64,000 bases of DNA from Streptomyces microflavus (GTDB lineage: Bacteria > Actinomycetota > Actinomycetes > Streptomycetales > Streptomycetaceae): NCBI RefSeq assembly GCF_014650075.1, contig NZ_BMUG01000011.1, forward strand, positions 310,001-374,000. Direction: 5' to 3'. Of this stretch, positions 15,184-24,442 are shown in pieces. The position numbers and the translations under genes were made by a program. How positions within the stretch are numbered: position 1 is the stretch's first letter; each line of letters starts with the position of its first letter. The notes beneath the pieces were generated by a model. That model was not told the origin of the DNA and made no database searches. It worked only from the letters and a program-made list of their open reading frames with translations.

Positions 15184-15219
15184 CGCCGGGGACGGTCCGG
15201 GAGCGCCGCTGACATGGGG

Positions 15220-15225
15220 TAATGT
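15220..15225 (+). promoter_or_regulatory. -10 element of tRNA-Val(CAC) copy 1
   Basis: TAATGT, 13 nt before the mature 5' end of the tRNA. No convincing -35. Confidence 0.45.
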
Positions 15226-15238
15226 TTGCGGTGCGCCC

Positions 15239-15310
15239 GGGCGATTAGCTCAGTGGGAGAGCGCTTCGTTCACACCGAAGAGGTCACTGGTTCGAACCCA
15301 GTATCGCCCA
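15239..15310 (+). tRNA. tRNA-Val(CAC), copy 1
   Basis: 72 nt. Acceptor GGGCGAT/ATCGCCC, anticodon loop TTCACAC (CAC, reads GUG), T-loop TTCGAAC, discriminator A; CCA not encoded. Identical to the copy at 18082-18153. Confidence 0.97.
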
Positions 15311-15316
15311 CCCGGA

Positions 15317-15356
15317 CAGAGGGCCCCGAGACTTTCCGAAGTCTCGGGGCCCTCTG
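15317..15356. terminator. 18-bp perfect hairpin terminator
   Basis: Arms 15317-15334 and 15339-15356 pair perfectly around TCCG. It ends the tRNA-Val transcript and, on the other strand, the 842-residue membrane protein gene. Confidence 0.88.
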
Positions 15357-15402
15357 CGTTCCCGGTCCGGAACCCCCTGCGGGATCCCGGACCGGGCACC
15401 GC

Positions 15403-17931
15403 TCACCGCATCCGGCCCAGCACGTCCTTCAGCCTGCGTGCCTCGCGCAGCCGCTGCTCGTACGTGGCGCCCACGGCCAGCAGCAGCAGCCCGGCCAGCG
15501 CCGGCGGCAGCCAGCGCGGCAGTGCACCGGCCACCTGGACGACGTACGGCGCCAGCTCGTGCAGGGTGTCCAGGGCCAGCACCGCACCGCCGAGCAGCAG
15601 CAGCGCCTGCAGCCGGTACTTCGCCCCCAGCAGCGTGATCACCAGCGCCGCCACGCCCAGCAGCAGCGGGCGCAGCCAGTCGGGGTCGGTCCAGGCCACG
15701 GCCAGGCTCGGCAGCAGCGTCGCCGCGAGCCCCGGCCCGTACGCCGTCCAGGAGGACGCCCCGGGGTCCTTGCGCCGCCGCAGTACGCCGACGACCAGCG
15801 CGGGCACCGTCACCGGCAGGGTGTACGCCTCCGGCACCGAGACCTCCGAAGCAGCCAGCCGGACCCAGGTCGCCGCCACGAAGAGCACCGCCGCCAGGTA
15901 CCCCGCCACGGGCCGCCGCTCCGGGCGCACCGCCGCTCCCGCCGCCAGCACCCCGCACAGGGCGAGCACCAGGGCCAGGAACGGCGCCCGGCCCACCGCC
16001 AGCCCCACCGCGACCAGCGCACCCAGCGCCCCGGTCAGCTCCACCGGCAACGCCACCGGGTGCCGCCGCAGCCGGGCCCCCAGCCCCACCGTCACCGCGG
16101 GCACCACGAGCAGTAGCGGCGCGGCCTCGTGCGGCGCGAGCCCCAGGGAACGGGCCGCGCATCCCGTCAGGACCGTGCCCCACACCACCGCGGCCACCGC
16201 GAGCACCGCCTGCTCCACCACCGCACGCGTCCGCAGCGCCGCCCCGGTGAACAGCAGGGCCAGCGCCCCGAACACCGCGTACGTCGCCGCCTCCGAGGCC
16301 AGCGACAGCAGCCCCGCGCTCACCGCCCCGCCGACCGCACCCACCAGCGCGCCCACCCGCACGGCGGTCCCGATACCACCGCCCGGTCCGGCGCCTTCGG
16401 CCGATCCCGCGCCACCGGCACCCCGGTCGGCACCCCGGACCGCCACCGCCACCGCCAGCAGCCCCGCCACCAGCACCGTCTCCAGGGCCACCGCCACCGG
16501 GTACGGCACATCCAGCGTCGCCGCCGCCAGGAGCAGCGTCCCCCAGCCGAGGCCCAGCGCCCCCGCGCCCGCCGCGCCGCGCACCTTCGCACCCGGCGTG
16601 ATCAGCGGGGCGGCGACCCGCACCAGCGCCGGCCACCACCGGAACGCGGCTCCCAGCCCCCCGGCCACCACCGCGAGCACCACCGGGGCCGCGACCATCT
16701 CCGACCACGGCATCGAAGCCCCGAGCGTGCCCCGGAACCCGTCCGGCGCCCCCGCCCACACCTCGGCGACCAACTGGACCGGACCCAGCAGCACCGCCGC
16801 GACCGGAGGCAGCGCCCACACCAGCGCACCGGCCACCACCGCGCCCGCCGCTAGCAGCACCCCGCGCCCCGCGCTCCGCGGCAGCCGCACCCGTACGACG
16901 AACAGCAGGGCCAGGCCGCAGAGCAGATACACCGGCACCTGCCAGGTGCCCGGCACCGCCGCCCGCAGCACGCCTCCGACCGCGGCCACCGCCGCCAGGC
17001 CGGCCACCGCGCCGCCCACCTGCGCATAGCCGTCAGGGGTGCGCCACGCACCGGCCAGCGCCGCGACGGCCGCCGTCAGGAGCAGCGTGCCCGGCAGCAG
17101 GGCGCCGAGCGGGCCGCCGGCCGTCAGCGACTCCCCGAGCCCGACCAGCAGTGCGGCGGACCCCATCACCGCCAGACCGGTCCCCGCCGTGACCCGTACA
17201 CCGAGGCCCTTGCCCCACAGTGCGATCGCCCCGTCGACGACCGCCGTCACCAGCAGCGCCCAGCCGACCACGATCGCCGGGGCGCCGACGGCCCAGGCCC
17301 CCAGAAGCAACGGCCACTGGACGAAGAACACGGCCGCGGGCAGCGGCAGGTGCAGCTTGCCCAGCGCCAGGCCGTAGGCCGCCCAGAGCGCGGCCAGCAC
17401 CGCCGACGCGACCGCCGTGAACGTGAGCCCGTCGGCGTCCGGTGCCGCCACCGCATGGATCGCGTAGACGTCCAACAGCGTGAGCACCAGGGCGAGCGCC
17501 GCCAGCGCCTCCGCCGTCGCCGCGAGCTTGCGGCGCAGCAGGACCGCGGGGGCGGCGAGCGCCGCCAGGGTCACCAGGGCCAGGACGGCCGACCGGCCGC
17601 CGATGCCCATCGAACCCCAGCTGACGAGGGTGAACGCGACGGCCGCGACCGTCAGCAGCAGACCGCCCAGCGTCAGCAGCACGTTCTGCGCGCTGCGCGG
17701 CGCGGACGGCTTCGCGGTCCGCGGCCCGGACCCCCACGGCTGCCCCGGGGCCCAGCCGTGGCCCACGGGCGGCGTACCCCAGCGGGGTGCGTTCGGCGCC
17801 TGCGGCTGCGGCTGCAATGCGCTGACCAGCCAGGCGCGGCGGGTCAGCAGGTGGGCCCTGCGGGCGTCCAGCTGAGCCAGTTCTCGGTCGAGGAGCGCCA
17901 GTTCCTCGGCGGGCGGCGGCACATGTTCCAT
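15403..17931 (-). CDS. Very large polytopic membrane protein (SCO7613 C-terminal-like)
   Basis: 842 residues from ATG 17931 (MEHVPPPAEELALLDREL). Residues ~5-45 form a charged helix that looks coiled-coil (ELALLDRELAQLDARRAHLL), followed by a Pro/Gln-rich linker. From ~110 to the end it is almost entirely hydrophobic helices, more than twenty, rich in Ala, Gly, Val and Leu. This matches the actinobacterial group named after the SCO7613 C-terminal domain (recalled, not searched). Transporter-like or scaffold role possible; none shown. It sits alone between two identical tRNA-Val genes that read the other way. Confidence 0.8.
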   Translation of the reverse strand: MEHVPPPAEELALLDRELAQLDARRAHLLTRRAWLVSALQPQPQAPNAPRWGTPPVGHGWAPGQPWGSGPRTAKPSAPRSAQNVLLTLGGLLLTVAAVAFTLVSWGSMGIGGRSAVLALVTLAALAAPAVLLRRKLAATAEALAALALVLTLLDVYAIHAVAAPDADGLTFTAVASAVLAALWAAYGLALGKLHLPLPAAVFFVQWPLLLGAWAVGAPAIVVGWALLVTAVVDGAIALWGKGLGVRVTAGTGLAVMGSAALLVGLGESLTAGGPLGALLPGTLLLTAAVAALAGAWRTPDGYAQVGGAVAGLAAVAAVGGVLRAAVPGTWQVPVYLLCGLALLFVVRVRLPRSAGRGVLLAAGAVVAGALVWALPPVAAVLLGPVQLVAEVWAGAPDGFRGTLGASMPWSEMVAAPVVLAVVAGGLGAAFRWWPALVRVAAPLITPGAKVRGAAGAGALGLGWGTLLLAAATLDVPYPVAVALETVLVAGLLAVAVAVRGADRGAGGAGSAEGAGPGGGIGTAVRVGALVGAVGGAVSAGLLSLASEAATYAVFGALALLFTGAALRTRAVVEQAVLAVAAVVWGTVLTGCAARSLGLAPHEAAPLLLVVPAVTVGLGARLRRHPVALPVELTGALGALVAVGLAVGRAPFLALVLALCGVLAAGAAVRPERRPVAGYLAAVLFVAATWVRLAASEVSVPEAYTLPVTVPALVVGVLRRRKDPGASSWTAYGPGLAATLLPSLAVAWTDPDWLRPLLLGVAALVITLLGAKYRLQALLLLGGAVLALDTLHELAPYVVQVAGALPRWLPPALAGLLLLAVGATYEQRLREARRLKDVLGRMR

Positions 17932-18038
17932 GTACCGGAGTGTGGCCCCGGCCCGCTGCCTCGTACATGCGCTCGGATACTCACTTTCCGCGTTTCCGCG
18001 TCTGAGTAAGTCCCGGGGCCGGCCCCGCCGGAAGCGGT

Positions 18039-18068
18039 TTGAACGAAGCCCGCCGAGCCCTGTATGGT
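18039..18068 (+). promoter_or_regulatory. Promoter of tRNA-Val(CAC) copy 2
   Basis: TTGAAC (18039-18044), 18-nt spacer, TATGGT (18063-18068), about 13 nt before the tRNA. Confidence 0.7.
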
Positions 18069-18081
18069 TCAACCCGTTCCC

Positions 18082-18153
18082 GGGCGATTAGCTCAGTGGG
18101 AGAGCGCTTCGTTCACACCGAAGAGGTCACTGGTTCGAACCCAGTATCGCCCA
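18082..18153 (+). tRNA. tRNA-Val(CAC), copy 2
   Basis: 72 nt, identical to copy 1 and in the same orientation, 2.8 kb apart. Anticodon CAC, discriminator A, CCA not encoded. Confidence 0.97.
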
Positions 18154-18160
18154 CCGGGAA

Positions 18161-18194
18161 AAGCCGGTCCGCCAGCATCACGGCGGACCGGCTT
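18161..18194. terminator. Terminator after tRNA-Val copy 2
   Basis: AAGCCGGTCCGCC/GGCGGACCGGCTT, perfect 13-bp stem with an 8-nt loop, ending in TTCTCT. Also serves the convergent exonuclease gene. Confidence 0.85.
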
Positions 18195-18202
18195 CTCTGT
18201 GT

Positions 18203-18931
18203 TCAGGCGGCAGCGGCGGGCAGCTCCGGGCGCAGCGGCCAGGCCTGATCCACCACTTCCGGTGTCCCGCTCCGGGCGAACCACGCCTCCAGGCCCCGGG
18301 CCTGCGCCGCGTGCCAGGTGGCCTGGAGGGTGTGCAGCTCGGCGGGGGAGAGCCGCTCCAGCCGGGAGGAGAAGCGGCGGCATATCGCGCGCACCAGCTC
18401 CAGTGAGGCCGTGGCGTCGGCCGCCGCGTCGTGGGCACCGTCGAGCGGCACCTCGTACAGCTCGCACAGATCCGTGAGCGTGCGGCGGCCCTTGCGGTAG
18501 CGGTCCAGATGTTTGTCCAGCACCCGGGGGTCCACCACCCGCAGCGGCACGTCCGCCATGTACCCGGCCAGGGAAGAGGCCCGGTGCCGCTTCAGCTCGC
18601 GGTCCAGCAGGGTCAGGTCGAACGGCGCGTTCATCACGACCAGCGGGCGGCCCGTCGCGCACTGCTCGGCCAGCGAACGGGCGATCTCGTCGACCACGGG
18701 AGCGGGCCAACGGCCGTTGCGCTGAAGGTGATCGTCGGTCAGACCGTGGATCTCCGTGGCCCCCGCGGGCACCGGGATCCCCGGGTTGACCAGCCAGCGG
18801 GTGACGCGGACGCGTCCGCCCGTCGTGTCCTGCGCGACGAGAGCGGCCGAAACGATCCGGTCCTGCTCGACGTCCACGCCTGTCGTCTCCGTGTCAAAAG
18901 CGGCCAGCGGCCCTTCGAACCAGTGCATCAT
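18203..18931 (-). CDS. DnaQ-like DEDDh 3'-5' exonuclease
   Basis: 242 residues. Exo I FDTETTGVD, Exo II NAPFDLTLLDREL, Exo III HDAAADATAS: the D-E-D-D set with the histidine of the DEDDh class. TEIHGLTDDHL is also family-typical. It resembles the epsilon proofreading subunit but is a stand-alone protein; several such paralogues occur in actinobacteria and their roles (proofreading, RNA trimming, repair) are not distinguished by sequence. The C-terminal ~60 residues are an extra helical region. Cytoplasmic. Confidence 0.92.
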   Translation of the reverse strand: MMHWFEGPLAAFDTETTGVDVEQDRIVSAALVAQDTTGGRVRVTRWLVNPGIPVPAGATEIHGLTDDHLQRNGRWPAPVVDEIARSLAEQCATGRPLVVMNAPFDLTLLDRELKRHRASSLAGYMADVPLRVVDPRVLDKHLDRYRKGRRTLTDLCELYEVPLDGAHDAAADATASLELVRAICRRFSSRLERLSPAELHTLQATWHAAQARGLEAWFARSGTPEVVDQAWPLRPELPAAAA

Positions 18932-19125
18932 CCCCGAACTCCTCGCACCTGCACGGCAGATGGAGTGATTCCTCTGCCCGATATCGGTGATACCCGTGCT
19001 GTTTGCCTGATACGCCGTTTGCGGGCGTTCTCCTGCGGTGACAACACAGGTGAGGGGGAGGGAAGTTGCCCGTCGGTCCTGTCCCCGGTCCTATCTGATG
19101 GCACGTCCGGAAGGCATACGGAGCC

Positions 19126-19716
19126 ATGGCGCTCGCGCAGCCCGATCCCGGGGGGCCCGCCCGCGCCGAAGGGTTCGGGACGGTGGAGCAGCCGAACACC
19201 CCGCTGCGCGGCTCCCTCGCCACCACCGCCTGCATGGAGACCCTCCAGGTGGGCTACCTGCACGCCGTCGCCGCGGCGGCGGGATGTTCGCTCTCCCAGC
19301 CCTTCCCCGACAACGGCATCGACTGGCACGTCAGCCACGGCGCCGCCGCCCACACCGTCGACGACGAAGTGACCATCAAGGTGCAGCTCAAGTGCACCTA
19401 CCAGATACCGCCGCACCCGGCGGGCGGGGCGTTCTCCTTCACGCTCGACAACGCCCATCTCGTCAAGCTCGCCCGCACCCCGGTCTCGGTGCACAAGATC
19501 CTGGTGGTGATGCTCGTGCCCCGCAGCCAGGACGAATGGCTGAGCGCCGGGCCCGGCAGCCTCGATCTGCGGCACTGCTGCTACTGGACCAACCTGGCCG
19601 GCCACGCGGTGACGGGCCGGTACCGGACCACCGTGCGCATCCCGACCTCACGGATCTTCGACGACCGCGCACTCTGCGACATCATGGCCCGGGTCGGGGC
19701 CGGAGGGAGACCCTGA
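19126..19716 (+). CDS. DUF4365-type protein, PD-(D/E)XK nuclease-like core
   Basis: 196 residues. NGIDWHVS followed after ~25 residues by VTIKVQLKCTYQ resembles the D...(E/Q)xK core of PD-(D/E)XK nucleases, as expected for DUF4365. LDLRHCCYWTNLAG and RIPTSRIFDDRALC follow. It could bind or cut nucleic acid; activity unproven. The TGA shares one base with the next gene's ATG (TGATG) and GGAGGGAGA lies just before, so the two are coupled. Family assignment is from memory of homologues. Confidence 0.75.
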   Translation: MALAQPDPGGPARAEGFGTVEQPNTPLRGSLATTACMETLQVGYLHAVAAAAGCSLSQPFPDNGIDWHVSHGAAAHTVDDEVTIKVQLKCTYQIPPHPAGGAFSFTLDNAHLVKLARTPVSVHKILVVMLVPRSQDEWLSAGPGSLDLRHCCYWTNLAGHAVTGRYRTTVRIPTSRIFDDRALCDIMARVGAGGRP

Positions 19717-20969
19717 TGCACCGGTCGATGGACGAACCCACGGGACCGGCGGAGCTGCCCGGCGCCCGGTCGCACCCCGCCGCGAGCACGGAGTACGCCG
19801 ACCCGGGCGGGGACGGCACCCCGCTGCCCGACCCGGCGGTCCTCACCGCGCTCCTGCACCGGTACGGCTGGCAGCGGCGCGGGGGAGCGGCCGGGCGGTA
19901 CAGCCGCTGGTCCCCGCCCGGAACGGCCGCCGGAGCCAGCCTGCTGGTCCCCGAGAACACCGCCTTCCCCGACACCGAGGACCTGCTGGCCGAGGCGCTC
20001 ACCGCGCTCTCCCGCAGCGCCGCCCCCTCGGCCCGGGACATCCTGGTCTCCCTCGCCGTCCCCAGCGACGAGGTCCGCTGGTGGCGCGAGATCCCCGAAT
20101 CGGCGGCCGGGGCGGCGGGCGCCTCGGGATGGGCGGAGACGGAGGAGCTGCGCTCGGCGGCCCGGCAGATCCTCCTCGCCGGGGCGCTCGCGGCGCGCGG
20201 CCGGGCCGGCTACCACGGGGCCCGGCACCGGCGGAAGGCCCGGGCGGCGCTGGACGGGACGCTCATCGGGCCCGCGCCGGGCGGCCGCCGGCTCACCGCG
20301 TTCGTCCCCGTCGACTCCGGACGGGCCGTCGCCGTCCAGCTCTGCCACGCGCTGCACGCCACCCGGGAGGCCGTCGACTACCAGCGGGCCACCGGCGGCA
20401 TGGAGGCGTTCGACAGCGCGGTGGCGGCGGGCGTCAGCCGGGAGCTGACCGAGGCCCTGGTGACCCTGGTGCGCGGTACGGAGGGCGCCGGGATCGACCT
20501 GCGGTGGGCGCCCGCCGCAGGCACCCCGGACGGCTGCCCGGCCCGCCCCGCGCCGGTCGAGTTCTCCCCGGGCGACCTGCCCGCCCTGCGCTCCGCCGGG
20601 GCCCGCTACCTCCGGGAGGAGCCCGCCGTCCCGGTCCGGATCACCGGCGCGGTGGTCCGGCTGCGCCGCTCGGGGCCGCGTGGCGCCGGGATCGTACGGC
20701 TGCGGGTGCTGGCGGGGGCGGAGGTCGCGCACGTACGGGTGGAGCTGGACGAGGAGGCGTACCGGATCGCGGGCCACGCCCACCTCGTCGGGCTGCCGCT
20801 GCGGGTGGAGGGACGCCTTGAGCGGCGGGGCGGCTTCCGGCGGCTCACCGGGGCCTCGCAGGTCGCGCCCGTCCAGGTCGACGAGGCCGAGCGGGACCGG
20901 CTGATGAAGTCGCTCCAGGAGAACGTGGACTTCTTCGAGGAGGCGTGCGCGGGGGAGGAGCCCTTGTAG
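19716..20969 (+). CDS. Unknown protein coupled to the DUF4365 gene
   Basis: 417 residues, soluble, no membrane segment or signal. The N-terminal ~50 residues are low-complexity. Conserved-looking patches are LLHRYGWQRRGGAAGRYSRW, ILVSLAVPSDEVRWWREIP and a C-terminal beta-rich part with VHVRV-like strands (VPVRITGAVVRLRRS, IVRLRVLAGAEVAHVRVEL) ending in RDRLMKSLQENVDFFEEACA. Coupling by a TGATG overlap suggests it works with the nuclease-like protein. Streptomyces relatives exist as unnamed proteins (recalled). Confidence 0.75.
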   Translation: MHRSMDEPTGPAELPGARSHPAASTEYADPGGDGTPLPDPAVLTALLHRYGWQRRGGAAGRYSRWSPPGTAAGASLLVPENTAFPDTEDLLAEALTALSRSAAPSARDILVSLAVPSDEVRWWREIPESAAGAAGASGWAETEELRSAARQILLAGALAARGRAGYHGARHRRKARAALDGTLIGPAPGGRRLTAFVPVDSGRAVAVQLCHALHATREAVDYQRATGGMEAFDSAVAAGVSRELTEALVTLVRGTEGAGIDLRWAPAAGTPDGCPARPAPVEFSPGDLPALRSAGARYLREEPAVPVRITGAVVRLRRSGPRGAGIVRLRVLAGAEVAHVRVELDEEAYRIAGHAHLVGLPLRVEGRLERRGGFRRLTGASQVAPVQVDEAERDRLMKSLQENVDFFEEACAGEEPL

Positions 20970-20983
20970 CGAGGGGGAAGGCG

Positions 20984-21014
20984 TTGGCATCGGGGGCGTG
21001 GGGCTCGGTACGAT
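20984..21014 (+). promoter_or_regulatory. Promoter of thrS
   Basis: TTGGCA (20984-20989), 19-nt spacer, TACGAT (21009-21014); leader of about 45-50 nt to GTG 21068. I see no T-box structure. Confidence 0.6.
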
Positions 21015-21067
21015 TCGCATTGCTTAGCCATACGAAGGCAGGCGACCCCCTCAGTCAGGAGAGACCG

Positions 21068-23044
<1,977 letters not shown>

Positions 23045-23055
23045 TCCGGCAGTGG

Positions 23056-23098
23056 GCAACGGCCCCCGGAGCGCTACCCGCGCTCCGGGGGCCGTTGC
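23056..23098. terminator. Terminator between thrS and the channel gene
   Basis: Arms 23056-23073 and 23081-23098 form a perfect 18-bp stem with a 7-nt loop. The right arm lies inside the last codons of the convergent channel gene. Confidence 0.85.
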
Positions 23099-23751
23099 TC
23101 GTCCTCCCGCGTGAACACCTGGATCAGCCACGACGAGAACGAGCCCGTCACCGCCCCCAGCAGCGCGAGACCGCACGCCATCAGCCCCGCCGCCACCGTC
23201 CGCCCCCAGAAGGTGACCGGTGCGGCATCGCCGTAACCGACCGTCGAGAGCGTCGCGCACGCCCACCACACCGCGTCCCCGAAGGTGCGGATGGAGGCGC
23301 CGGGCGCCGCGCGTTCCAGGCGGTACACCGCGAGCGCGGCGGAGAGGCCGAGCAGGACGGCGCTCAGGCTCGCGTACGACATCACCCGGGCGTACAGGTT
23401 CAGCCGCGGCCGGTCACGGCGCTGCTGCACCGCCGTGTAGACCTTGACCATGCGCAGGGGGCGCAGCAGCGGCAGGAGCAGGACCAGGGTGTCGAGCCAG
23501 TGCGTGCGGACGAAGCGTGCGCCCTGGCCGCTGAGGTGCAGCCGTACCGCGTAGTCCGCGAGGAAGAGCAGCCACGTCGACCAGACCAGGATCAGGGAGA
23601 TGTCGTGCCACGGCTGGGCGTCGCGCGGGGCCAGGACCCGGGCCGCGTACCCCGCCAGGAAGAGCAGGGAGGCGGCGAAGAGCGGAAGCTCCGTGCGCTG
23701 CTCCCAGCGGGTCGGCCGGGCGGGGGCCTCCGGGGCGGGTCGCTGGCTCAT
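23074..23751 (-). CDS. Voltage-gated-type potassium channel
   Basis: 225 residues. Several hydrophobic segments (TELPLFAASLLFLAGYAARV, ISLILVWSTWLLFLADYAV) precede the pore: WWACATLSTVGYGDAAPVT carries the TVGYGD potassium selectivity filter, and the last helix is GRTVAAGLMACGLALLGAVTG. Between them WLDTLVLLLPLLRPLRMVKV resembles an S4-like segment with few positive charges, so voltage sensing is uncertain. There is no cytoplasmic RCK domain. Plasma membrane. Start ATG 23751 chosen because the segment upstream is Pro/Gly-rich and non-conserved in look. Confidence 0.9.
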   Translation of the reverse strand: MSQRPAPEAPARPTRWEQRTELPLFAASLLFLAGYAARVLAPRDAQPWHDISLILVWSTWLLFLADYAVRLHLSGQGARFVRTHWLDTLVLLLPLLRPLRMVKVYTAVQQRRDRPRLNLYARVMSYASLSAVLLGLSAALAVYRLERAAPGASIRTFGDAVWWACATLSTVGYGDAAPVTFWGRTVAAGLMACGLALLGAVTGSFSSWLIQVFTREDEQRPPERG

Positions 23752-23816
23752 CGCCTCAGCATCGCCGGGCGGGCTCGGGTGCGGCCCCGGCGACACGCTC
23801 CGCGCGGGTGACGCAA

Positions 23817-23822
23817 TATGCT
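23817..23822 (+). promoter_or_regulatory. Leaderless -10 element, HIT gene
   Basis: TATGCT, then 7 nt to ATG 23830. It favours 23830 over the ATG at 23818, which lies inside the -10 itself. Confidence 0.65.
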
Positions 23823-23829
23823 GATCGGC

Positions 23830-24378
23830 ATGACGAGTGAGCCGGAGCAGCAGATCGGCGTGGGGACGCCCGACGCGTTTCAGCGTCTGTGGACGCCCCA
23901 TCGGATGGCGTACATCCAGGGCCAGGACAAGCCGAGCGGCCCGGGCGCCGAGGACGGCTGCCCGTTCTGTTCGATTCCGGCGAAATCCGACGAGGACGGG
24001 CTCGTGGTGGCGCGCGGCGAGCACGTCTACGCGGTGCTGAACCTCTACCCGTACAACGGCGGGCACCTCATGGTCGTCCCCTACCGGCACGTCGCCGACT
24101 ACACGGAGCTGGACGGTCCGGAGACGGCGGAGCTGGCGGACTTCACGAAGCGGGCGATGGCGGCCCTGCGCACCGCCTCCGGGGCGCACGGGTTCAACAT
24201 CGGGATGAACCAGGGTTCGGTCGCCGGGGCCGGGATCGCCGCCCACCTGCACCAGCACCTGGTGCCGCGCTGGGGCGGGGACACCAATTTCATGCCGGTG
24301 ATCGGCCACACCAAGGTGCTGCCGCAGCTCCTGGGCGACACCCGGGCGATGCTGGCCGGCGCCTGGCCGGCCGCCTGA
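23830..24378 (+). CDS. HIT-family nucleotide hydrolase/transferase
   Basis: 182 residues. The histidine triad reads HLHQHLVPRWGGD; FCSIPAKSDEDGLVVARGEH and NGGHLMVVPYRHV are the family's upstream strands. CPFC near the N-terminus may help bind zinc. Actinobacterial relatives include AP4A phosphorylases and HINT-like hydrolases; the WGGDTNFMPV segment after the triad is typical of the AP4A phosphorylase-like group. Cytoplasmic. Start by the leaderless -10. Confidence 0.9.
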   Translation: MTSEPEQQIGVGTPDAFQRLWTPHRMAYIQGQDKPSGPGAEDGCPFCSIPAKSDEDGLVVARGEHVYAVLNLYPYNGGHLMVVPYRHVADYTELDGPETAELADFTKRAMAALRTASGAHGFNIGMNQGSVAGAGIAAHLHQHLVPRWGGDTNFMPVIGHTKVLPQLLGDTRAMLAGAWPAA

Positions 24379-24390
24379 GCGGGACCGAGC

Positions 24391-24436
24391 CGTACAGGGA
24401 GAAGGGCCCCCACCTGGGGGCCCTTCTCCCTGTACG
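24391..24436. terminator. 21-bp perfect hairpin, 4-nt loop
   Basis: Arms 24391-24411 and 24416-24436 are perfectly complementary around ACCT. It separates the HIT gene from the convergent unknown membrane protein gene and is the longest uninterrupted stem I found in the window. Confidence 0.9.
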
Positions 24437-24442
24437 TACGGA

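Noticed and set aside
15239..18153. tRNA-flanked genomic island or integrated element
   Set aside because: No integrase, no GC or codon shift, and the enclosed gene has native Streptomyces character; the repeats are whole functional tRNAs, not att cores.
20970..21067. T-box leader before thrS
   Set aside because: Leader is too short (~47 nt) and lacks the T-box sequence.
23818..23829. Upstream ATG (MLIG...) as start of the HIT protein
   Set aside because: It lies within the TATGCT -10 element; the ATG at 23830 has the 7-nt spacing seen elsewhere.
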